Positions 1 to 4,973 of a stretch of 5,664 nt of DNA are shown here, in pieces (within the stretch, counting starts at the first letter, position 1; each line of letters opens with the position of its first letter). The translations under genes and the position numbers were made by a program. Origin of the DNA: Flavipsychrobacter stenotrophus (GTDB lineage: Bacteria > Bacteroidota > Bacteroidia > Chitinophagales > Chitinophagaceae); NCBI GenBank assembly GCA_947372365.1, contig CANBTK010000169.1:1-5664 (forward strand), given 5' to 3'. The notes beneath the pieces are model-generated. The model was not told the DNA's origin and searched no databases. It was given only the letters and a program-made list of their open reading frames with translations.

Positions 1-1
1 C

Positions 2-856
2 AAGAAGCCCGCAACTGCCGACCTCGCAGATATTGATATTATGGTTTACGACCTGCAGGATGTGGGCGTTCGTTTCTACACTTACATTTCTACTCTGGAG
101 TATTGCATGGAAGCCTGCGCGGCTGAGCGAAAGCAGCTGGTCGTGCTGGATAGGCCCAACCCCAATGGCTTTTATGTAGATGGCCCCGTGCTGGAAGCCC
201 GGCATAAATCGTTTGTAGGCATGCAGTGCATACCTGTAGTGTATGGCATGACAGCGGGCGAGTATGCCCGTATGCTTGCCGGGGAACGTTGGTGCAGCGG
301 GGCTGCTGCGCTCGATTTGCAGGTTGTTAAATGCATTGGCTACACCCATGCAGGCAAGTATAAATTGCCTGTGCCACCATCGCCCAACCTGCGCACAATG
401 GCTGCTGTTTATGCATACCCTTCATTATGCTTTTTTGAGGGTACAAAAGTAAGCGTGGGCAGGGGCACCAGCCTTCCGTTCCAGCAGTTTGGCTGCCCTG
501 AGTTTGCGGGTAAATTTCAGTACGGCTTTACGCCGGTTAGTGGCCCGGGCTCTAAAAGCCCTTTATACGAAAATAAGAAGTGCTTTGGCGAGGTAGTAGG
601 CAGCAATGAAGGGGAAGTACTCCATAATACAGGTGGAAAGCTGCAATTAAAATGGCTGGCGGCGGCGTTTGCGGCATACCCCGAAAAAGATAGGTTTTTC
701 AGCGATTTTTTTACAAAGCTGAGTGGTACCCAAACGCTGCAGGCACAGATAGAAAAAGGGCTGAGTATTACGGCTATAACTAAAGGGTGGCAAAAGGACA
801 TAAAAACCTTTAAAAAAATACGCAAAAAATACCTGCTGTACCCCGATTTTGAGTAG
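2..856 (+). CDS. namZ: Exo-beta-N-acetylmuramidase NamZ (DUF1343, GH171), 5'-truncated by window edge
   Basis: The frame is open from base 2 and ends at TAG 854-856, so the N-terminal part (including any signal peptide) lies outside the window; the ATG at 41 is internal. About 284 residues are visible, against roughly 400 for the family. Recognisable family blocks occur in order: VYDLQDVGVRFYTYISTL near the visible start, then VLDRPNPNG, the block ending IPVVYGMTAGEYARM, PPSPNLRT, YPSLCFFEGTKVSVGRGTS followed by PFQQFG, and the C-terminal FKKIRKKYLLYPDFE that normally closes these proteins. Known members (Bacillus subtilis YbbC/NamZ and Bacteroidota homologues) release MurNAc from the non-reducing ends of peptidoglycan fragments, so a role in cell-wall turnover and recycling, probably in the periplasm, is inferred. 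The visible part has no frameshift and its C-terminus appears complete. No peptidoglycan partner gene is visible. Family assignment is firm; the exact substrate is inferred from homologues. Confidence 0.92.
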   Translation, partial: KKPATADLADIDIMVYDLQDVGVRFYTYISTLEYCMEACAAERKQLVVLDRPNPNGFYVDGPVLEARHKSFVGMQCIPVVYGMTAGEYARMLAGERWCSGAAALDLQVVKCIGYTHAGKYKLPVPPSPNLRTMAAVYAYPSLCFFEGTKVSVGRGTSLPFQQFGCPEFAGKFQYGFTPVSGPGSKSPLYENKKCFGEVVGSNEGEVLHNTGGKLQLKWLAAAFAAYPEKDRFFSDFFTKLSGTQTLQAQIEKGLSITAITKGWQKDIKTFKKIRKKYLLYPDFE

Positions 857-930
857 GTTTTTGCCTTTGGCTATATTCGCCACGCAGTAATTTTTATTAA
901 CCCCCGATTTATTATGCCCGGATGTGCCTG

Positions 931-982
931 CCAATCGGCTGTTGCCTTGAAACCCTTTACTGGCATGGCTTGCAGCCGATGG
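931..982. repeat. Imperfect inverted repeat / stem-loop in the namZ to 1081 spacer
   Basis: ATCGGCTG (934-941) is the exact reverse complement of CAGCCGAT (973-980). The stem extends by CC 931-932 with GG 981-982 if A933 bulges out. Inside, TGCC (943-946) can pair with GGCA (962-965), giving a two-tier structure. The sequence after it is T-rich but interrupted (TGTGGTTTCGTTTTAG), so it could be a weak terminator for the upstream gene or merely a chance structure. The rest of the 857-1080 spacer shows no convincing reading frame; it holds only this structure and the promoter candidate described separately. Confidence 0.35.
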
Positions 983-987
983 TGTGG

Positions 988-1017
988 TTTCGTTTTAGAA
1001 AAATAAAATTACTTTTG
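988..1017 (+). promoter_or_regulatory. Candidate Bacteroidota-type promoter for the small exported protein gene
   Basis: TACTTTTG at 1010-1017 matches the Bacteroidota -7 consensus TAnnTTTG exactly. An imperfect -33 element (TTTC, 988-991, for TTTG) lies 18 bases upstream. Transcription would start a few bases after 1017, giving a leader of roughly 55 bases before the ATG at 1081. A second arrangement is possible: TTTG at 1014-1017 as the -33 element and TAATTTAG at 1040-1047 as the -7 element, spacing 22. The consensus is established knowledge; its use here is inference. Confidence 0.45.
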
Positions 1018-1080
1018 AATGTTTTTGTAACAATTTGACTAATTTAGTACAAAATTATCCATACTAACTAAAGTAAAGAT

Positions 1081-1521
1081 ATGAAAAAGATAATCGTTAC
1101 GTGTGCGCTTCTTTCTTGTGCTACATTGGGTGCGTTTGCCCAGAATGCGAAACCAGCAGCACCACAGCCTGGGCAGCAAGGCCCAATGAGCCCTATGTCG
1201 CGCCCTCAAAGCAATCTTAGCCAGGAACAAAGGACTCAAATGATGGCTGAGAACCAGGCTAAGGCTTTTGAAAGGCAGTATGGCCTCACTGCTGAGCAAT
1301 ACAAAGGGGTTTACGCCGCCTGTATCAAATTTACCACTAAAATGGACGCAGCCCGTGTTGCAGGTAAGCAAATGAGCCCGCAGGAGTTTGACGCTGCAAT
1401 AGGCGAAAGGGACGTTGATTTTAAGAAAGTTATGAATGCGCAGCAGTACGCTAAGTACGAAGCTACCAGGACCAGGCCAGTGCCGCAGCCGGGCCAGCCA
1501 AGCGCACCAGCAAAAAAATAA
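1081..1521 (+). CDS. Small exported protein with Spy/CpxP-like LTxxQ motifs, function unknown
   Basis: This is a 146-residue protein with an N-terminal export signal: MKK, a hydrophobic stretch to about residue 18, then AFA-QN, a good signal peptidase I site at 20/21. An LLSC sequence at 10-13 could be read as a lipobox, but the stretch before it is very short, so cleavage at 20/21 is preferred. The mature protein starts with a Pro/Gln/Met-rich linker (about 23-44), followed by a mostly helical, charged region with LSQEQ (46-50), LTAEQ (69-73) and MNAQQYAKYEA (118-128). It ends in a Pro-rich tail, TRPVPQPGQPSAPAKK. The spacing of the LTxxQ-like motifs resembles the periplasmic Spy/CpxP chaperone-like group common in Bacteroidota, but similarity is weak and no function should be assumed. 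The start is fixed by an in-frame TAA at 1069-1071 with no other ATG; the leader is A-rich (AAGTAAAGAT) with no strong Shine-Dalgarno. It appears monocistronic, with its own promoter candidate and terminator. Confidence 0.85.
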   Translation: MKKIIVTCALLSCATLGAFAQNAKPAAPQPGQQGPMSPMSRPQSNLSQEQRTQMMAENQAKAFERQYGLTAEQYKGVYAACIKFTTKMDAARVAGKQMSPQEFDAAIGERDVDFKKVMNAQQYAKYEATRTRPVPQPGQPSAPAKK

Positions 1522-1543
1522 TTAAACTTGTATTATGCTATTG

Positions 1544-1576
1544 CCGCACTGCTCGAAAGAGCGGTGCGGTTTTTTT
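1544..1576 (+). terminator. Strong intrinsic terminator after the small exported protein gene
   Basis: CCGCACTGCTC (1544-1554) pairs with GAGCGGTGCGG (1559-1569) over 11 positions with one T-G wobble, closed by a GAAA (GNRA) tetraloop at 1555-1558 and followed by seven T (1570-1576). It lies 22 bases after the TAA at 1519-1521. This is a textbook Rho-independent terminator and separates this gene from purA. Confidence 0.93.
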
Positions 1577-1580
1577 GTTT

Positions 1581-1680
1581 GTGCACGTACATTGCACGTG
1601 CGGCGAGCAATTTGCACCCGTATTGCAATACCTTGCGCTGGTGGCGCAGGCGGCGCTTTTTAAAGCCTGTTTTCGCGAAA
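1581..1680. repeat. Palindrome-rich region upstream of purA
   Basis: Several short perfect palindromes lie within 100 bases: GTGCAC (1581-1586), GCACGTGC (1594-1601), TATTGCAATA (1621-1630) and TTTCGCGAAA (1671-1680). TGCAC also recurs at 1582-1586, 1593-1597 and 1613-1617. A short hairpin, TGCGC (1634-1638) / GCGCA (1644-1648) with a five-base loop, and GCTTT-TT-AAAGC (1655-1666) add further symmetry. They lie between the upstream terminator and the purA promoter candidate. They could be operators or an mRNA/DNA structure, or residue of a decayed intergenic repeat. No known regulator motif is recognised. Frames crossing this stretch look non-coding. Confidence 0.4.
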
Positions 1681-1717
1681 GTAAAATGAATATATATAAG
1701 GGGCGGCCTATCTGCTG

Positions 1718-1745
1718 TTGTTTCGTTTGGTTTTTCATATTTTCG
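1718..1745 (+). promoter_or_regulatory. Candidate promoter for purA
   Basis: TATTTTCG (1738-1745) matches the Bacteroidota -7 consensus TAnnTTTG at all but one fixed position. TTG at 1718-1720 lies 17 bases upstream as a possible -33 element. The expected start near 1750 gives a leader of about 30 bases to the ATG at 1781. The region is T-rich, so chance matches are likely and confidence is limited. Confidence 0.38.
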
Positions 1746-1780
1746 CACAAGCATTTTAAATAGCGTTCAAAATTTCCTTC

Positions 1781-3049
1781 ATGATAGATGTTTTGCTTGG
1801 GTTACAGTGGGGCGATGAGGGCAAAGGTAAAATCGTAGATTACCTTGCCGACAATTATGATATTATTGCCCGTTTTCAGGGTGGCCCCAATGCAGGGCAC
1901 ACCCTGTATGTAAACGGCAATAAGGTGGTATTGCATACCATACCGTCAGGTGTTTTCAGGCCGCATTGCCTTAACCTTATTGGCAATGGGGTTGTGATAG
2001 ACCCGGTAACCCTTAAGGGCGAACTGGAGAAGATAATGCCTATGTGCCCCGATTTGCTGAGCCGCCTTTTTGTGGCGCAGCGGGCACACCTCATATTGCC
2101 TACGCACCGCGCACTGGATGCGGCTTCGGAAGCGGCTAAGGGCGTTGATAAGATTGGTTCTACCCTTAAGGGCATAGGGCCAGCTTACATGGATAAAACC
2201 GGCAGGAACGGGCTTAGGGTAGGCGATATCCTCTCCCCTGATTTTAAAGCTAAATATGACAAACTGGCTGCCAAGCACAAACAGATGCTGAAGCAGTATG
2301 ATAATACTGTAGAGTGGGAGCAATGGGAAGCACCGTTTTTTGAGGCGATTGAAGGCTTGCGCAAGCTACAGATAGTTAACGGCGAATACTGGCTGGATAA
2401 CCACCTCAAAAACGGTAAGAAGGTACTTGCGGAAGGCGCGCAGGGCAGCATGCTGGATATTGACTTTGGTACCTACCCGTTTGTAACATCGTCTAACACG
2501 ATTGCTGCAGGCGTATGCAGCGGGCTTGGCGTTGCGCCATCGCGTGTTGGCGAGGTATATGGCATTACCAAGGCATATTGTACAAGGGTGGGCAGCGGCC
2601 CGTTCCCCACCGAGCTTTTTGATGCTACAGGCGACGAGCTGCGTAAGGCAGGAAGCGAATTCGGGGCTACTACAGGGCGCCCGCGCAGGTGCGGCTGGAT
2701 AGACCTTGTGGCACTGCGTTATACAGTGATGCTGAGCGGCGTTACAAAGCTCATTATTACCAAGGCCGATATACTGGACGAGTTTAACCCTATTAAGGCA
2801 GCAGTTGCCTATAATGTGGATGGCGTGGAAACAGACGAACTACCGTATGGCCTAAGCGATGCTACGGCCCTGGTGCCTGTGTACAAGGCTTTCCAGGCCT
2901 GGGATACACCAATATCAGGTGTAACAAATTTTGACGAATTACCACAAACATTTAAAGACTATTGTAATTTTGTAGAAGAATACCTCGGCACTAAGATTGC
3001 ATTCATATCTAATGGCACTGGCAGGGACCAGTTGATTGCAGTTTCTTAG
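1781..3049 (+). CDS. purA: Adenylosuccinate synthetase PurA, complete
   Basis: This 422-residue enzyme couples IMP and L-aspartate, using GTP, to form adenylosuccinate: the first committed step from IMP to AMP, in the cytoplasm. Family landmarks are all present: the phosphate loop LQWGDEGKGKIVD with GDEGKGK at 11-17 and the catalytic Asp at 12; GGPNAGHT with the catalytic His at 40; GSTLKGIGPAYMDK at 126-139, the IMP-binding signature; EGAQGSMLDIDFGTYP at 218-233 and VTSSNT at 235-240; GATTGRPRR at 295-303, the aspartate-binding loop; TKADILD at 327-333, the guanine-recognition motif; and the C-terminal SNGTGRDQLI. Length matches the usual 420-430 residues and no key residue is missing. The start is well fixed: an in-frame TAA at 1757-1759 precedes it with no other ATG between. 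There is no Shine-Dalgarno (TTTCCTTC precedes ATG), as is common in Bacteroidota. A strong terminator upstream suggests its own promoter. No terminator is visible after the TAG at 3047-3049. Confidence 0.98.
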   Translation: MIDVLLGLQWGDEGKGKIVDYLADNYDIIARFQGGPNAGHTLYVNGNKVVLHTIPSGVFRPHCLNLIGNGVVIDPVTLKGELEKIMPMCPDLLSRLFVAQRAHLILPTHRALDAASEAAKGVDKIGSTLKGIGPAYMDKTGRNGLRVGDILSPDFKAKYDKLAAKHKQMLKQYDNTVEWEQWEAPFFEAIEGLRKLQIVNGEYWLDNHLKNGKKVLAEGAQGSMLDIDFGTYPFVTSSNTIAAGVCSGLGVAPSRVGEVYGITKAYCTRVGSGPFPTELFDATGDELRKAGSEFGATTGRPRRCGWIDLVALRYTVMLSGVTKLIITKADILDEFNPIKAAVAYNVDGVETDELPYGLSDATALVPVYKAFQAWDTPISGVTNFDELPQTFKDYCNFVEEYLGTKIAFISNGTGRDQLIAVS

Positions 3050-3135
3050 GAACGATAACGAAAAAAATTATATCATTTATTTGAAAAAAAATTTGGCAAT
3101 CTCATCAAACTATTAAAATTTTACGGGACAAAGAA

Positions 3136-3669
3136 ATGAGCGCTATGAAATCAAATACAGACAAAAAAACCGCCAGTAAAAAAAGCGCTGGCGTAAGCGC
3201 AGGAGCGGCATCAAAGAAAACAGCACCTAAGTCAAAAAAAGTTGACGATGATGATGATGACGATGATGAACTGGAGGATACTCCAAAAAAAACGGCAAAG
3301 AAAACAGTTGCATCTTCTAAGAAAAGTAAGAGTGATGATGATGATGACGATGATGACGACGATGATGATGATACGCCAAAGAAAAAAACTGCGGCTAAAA
3401 AATCGGCGTCCAAAAAGTCTGACGATGATGACGACGATGATGATGACGACGACGTAGACGATATCGAAGACGATGATGACGGTTTCGGTAAAGACGATGA
3501 TTTTGATAAGGATTTCGAAGAATTTGAAATACCAAAATCAAAAACAAAGAGCGCAGGCAAAAAGAAATCATCGAAAGATGACGACTTTGATGTGGATGAT
3601 GAATTTAAGGACCTCGGCTTCTTCAGCGAAGGCGGCAGCGGTTTTGATGATGATGACGACGATTTTTAA
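3136..3669 (+). CDS. Asp/Lys block low-complexity acidic protein, function unknown
   Basis: No known family is recognised. The 177-residue product has about 58 Asp and 34 Lys and contains no Arg, His, Cys, Trp, Tyr or Gln. A Lys/Ser/Ala/Thr-rich N-terminus (1-36) is followed by alternating blocks: Asp x8 (37-44), Lys-rich 51-65, Asp x13 (67-79), Lys-rich 82-94, Asp x11 (96-106), then a less repetitive part with GFGKDDDFDKDFEEFEIP (116-133), a Lys/Ser linker (134-147), DDDFDVDDEFKDLGFFSEGG (148-167), and the final GFDDDDDDF. There is no signal peptide or membrane segment, so it is probably cytoplasmic and disordered. It is likely a real gene: the frame stays open through many Asp codons that mix GAT and GAC, the C-terminal third is not simple repeat, and it is followed by pabB with a one-base overlap. 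Start: ATG 3136 after ACAAAGAA; ATG 3145 (Met4) is an alternative. A weak promoter-like pair (TTTG 3092-3095 with AT-rich DNA 18 bases on) is possible. Nucleic-acid or polyphosphate binding, charge-driven assembly, or SSB-tail mimicry are speculative roles. Confidence 0.8.
   Translation: MSAMKSNTDKKTASKKSAGVSAGAASKKTAPKSKKVDDDDDDDDELEDTPKKTAKKTVASSKKSKSDDDDDDDDDDDDDTPKKKTAAKKSASKKSDDDDDDDDDDDVDDIEDDDDGFGKDDDFDKDFEEFEIPKSKTKSAGKKKSSKDDDFDVDDEFKDLGFFSEGGSGFDDDDDDF
3244..3453 (+). repeat. Three GAY (GAT/GAC) trinucleotide tracts encoding poly-Asp
   Basis: Uninterrupted GAT/GAC runs lie at 3244-3267 (8 codons), 3334-3372 (13) and 3421-3453 (11); a shorter run of 6 sits at 3646-3663. They are separated by A-rich Lys coding stretches. 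GAT and GAC are intermixed, which lowers exact repeat identity but still leaves a low-complexity array where copy number could change without breaking frame. It is part of the coding sequence rather than a mobile or CRISPR repeat. Confidence 0.9.
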
Positions 3670-3671
3670 TG
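3667..3671 (+). promoter_or_regulatory. TAATG stop/start overlap coupling the acidic protein gene to pabB
   Basis: The stop TAA (3667-3669) and the pabB ATG (3669-3671) share the A at 3669. The bases before it (GACGACGATTTT) contain no Shine-Dalgarno, so pabB translation probably depends on ribosomes finishing the upstream gene and reinitiating. The overlap is seen directly; the coupling is inferred. Confidence 0.8.
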
Positions 3672-4973
3672 CCGGAGTTTACACAAAGGCAGGTTAGGAA
3701 ATATGAGTTAAGCAACGGTAACGAAGCTTATGAATTAAAGGTGCGGATGCTGAATTGGGCTAACCAGTTCAGCATCCATATTTTTTTTGACAACAACAAC
3801 TATCCCGGCCGCGATACCGGGTACGAATGCCTGCTTGCAGTAGGCTCAGTGGCCAGCACACCAATAAGTGGTCCAGCTGGCCTTGGGGAGTTGCTGCAAC
3901 TGCATAACAGCAGGAAGGACTGGCTCTTCGGGCATATCTGCTACGATTATAAAAACGAGCTGGAAGCTAAATTGACATCGGCCCATGCACCCCGCACAGG
4001 CTTTCCCTCACTACACTTTTTTGTGCCGGAAACAGTTTGCTATATCAATAAGGCAAAAGGGGAATTTACAATTGAATCTTTTACAGACCCGGCTTTCATC
4101 TACGGGCAGCTTATAGCAGCAGAACACCAGGCAATGCCGCTACCCAAAATTGAATTTACGCGCGTTGTAGGTAAGGAAGCTTACCTGCAAACTATTCACA
4201 GCCTGCGCCGCCATATTGCGGATGGGGATTGTTATGAAATCAACTATTGTACCGAAGGTTTTTGCGAGGGTGCAGCTGTGGAGCCGCTGAGTGTTTTCAA
4301 TGCCCTGAATGCTATATCGCCCGCACCATTTGCCAGCTTCTACAGGCTCAATGATTTGTACATGATGTGCGCCAGCCCCGAAAGGTACATAAAGAAAGAG
4401 GGGCGCAAAGTGTTATCGCAGCCTATTAAAGGCACTGCGCGCCGAGATAAGGATGCGGCTAAAGATGCTGCTATTAAGTCGGCTTTGCTTGCCGACATAA
4501 AAGAGCGTGCTGAAAATGTAATGATTGTAGACCTTGTGCGTAATGACCTTGCACGGGCTTGCGATGTAGGTAGCGTGCAGGTGGAAGAGTTGTTTGGCAT
4601 ATACACCTATCCGCAGGTGCACCACATGATATCTACAGTATCGGGGCAACTGAAAGAGGGTTTGCCATTTACTGATGCTATTCGTTATTCGTTCCCTATG
4701 GGCAGCATGACGGGCGCACCCAAGCATAAGGTAATGCAGCTTATAGAACATTACGAACAGTCGCGCCGCGAGCTGTTTTCGGGCACGGTGGGCTATATAA
4801 CCCCCGATGGCGATTTTGATTTTAATGTTGTTATCCGCAGCTTGTTTTATAATGCTTCAACCCAATATCTTGCCTACCAAACCGGGGGCGCTATTACCTA
4901 CGATAGCGTACCTGAGCAGGAGTGGGAAGAAATGCGCCTGAAGGCTTGGGCGCTGGAGCGCATATTTACTTAG
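3669..4973 (+). CDS. pabB: Aminodeoxychorismate synthase component I, PabB
   Basis: This 434-residue chorismate-binding enzyme converts chorismate, with ammonia from a PabA/TrpG glutaminase, to 4-amino-4-deoxychorismate for p-aminobenzoate and folate synthesis in the cytoplasm. The deciding motif is QPIKGTARR at 251-259: PIKGT with Lys254 is the PabB hallmark (the nucleophilic Lys), whereas anthranilate synthase TrpE has PIAGT. Other family blocks are GDCYEINY (186-193), ASPERY (235-240), RAENVMIVDLVRNDL (280-294), the SFPMGSMTGAPK loop (341-352), ELFSGTVGYI (368-377), and GGAITYDSVPEQEWEE (406-421) with metal- and chorismate-binding acidic residues. The N-terminal part (about 1-160) is the weaker, divergent domain, with LNWANQFSIHIFFDNNNY (28-45). 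Length is normal for a stand-alone PabB, with no fused glutaminase or PabC lyase domain. The start overlaps the upstream stop (TAATG) and has no Shine-Dalgarno, implying coupling. A run of eight T (3781-3788) lies within codons 38-40. The gene ends TAG 4971-4973, overlapping the convergent gene by 8 bases. Confidence 0.95.
   Translation: MPEFTQRQVRKYELSNGNEAYELKVRMLNWANQFSIHIFFDNNNYPGRDTGYECLLAVGSVASTPISGPAGLGELLQLHNSRKDWLFGHICYDYKNELEAKLTSAHAPRTGFPSLHFFVPETVCYINKAKGEFTIESFTDPAFIYGQLIAAEHQAMPLPKIEFTRVVGKEAYLQTIHSLRRHIADGDCYEINYCTEGFCEGAAVEPLSVFNALNAISPAPFASFYRLNDLYMMCASPERYIKKEGRKVLSQPIKGTARRDKDAAKDAAIKSALLADIKERAENVMIVDLVRNDLARACDVGSVQVEELFGIYTYPQVHHMISTVSGQLKEGLPFTDAIRYSFPMGSMTGAPKHKVMQLIEHYEQSRRELFSGTVGYITPDGDFDFNVVIRSLFYNASTQYLAYQTGGAITYDSVPEQEWEEMRLKAWALERIFT

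Noticed and set aside
517..934. Minus-strand frames opposite the namZ 3' part
   Set aside because: They lie opposite strongly conserved NamZ motifs and carry no domain-like sequence.
1039..1371. Minus-strand 110-residue frame opposite the small exported protein gene
   Set aside because: It is opposite a better-supported gene with a signal peptide, promoter candidate and terminator, and its composition looks random.
1533..1763. Short frames on both strands (62-73 residues) between the terminator and purA
   Set aside because: They run through or begin at the strong terminator hairpin, show no plausible start signals and have no recognisable protein features.
3050..3135. Possible terminator after purA
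   Set aside because: The spacer is AT-rich with A runs but shows no convincing GC-rich hairpin followed by T; read-through from purA into the next genes cannot be excluded.
3244..3453. Regularly spaced repeats that might suggest a CRISPR array
   Set aside because: The repeats are GAT/GAC codons of variable run length with A-rich coding between them; there are no fixed-length repeats or unique spacers.
3242..3457. Plus-strand Met/Thr-rich frame
   Set aside because: It is the +1 reading of the GAT/GAC arrays (ATG ATG ACG), a shadow of the acidic protein gene.
3105..3560. 151-residue Ser-rich reading frame on the minus strand
   Set aside because: Its poly-Ser runs are simply the complement of the GAT/GAC arrays in the plus-strand gene; it has no independent start context or family resemblance.
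3669..4973. Anthranilate synthase TrpE as an alternative identity
   Set aside because: The motif is PIKGT with the PabB-type Lys rather than the PIAGT of TrpE, and no trp genes are nearby.
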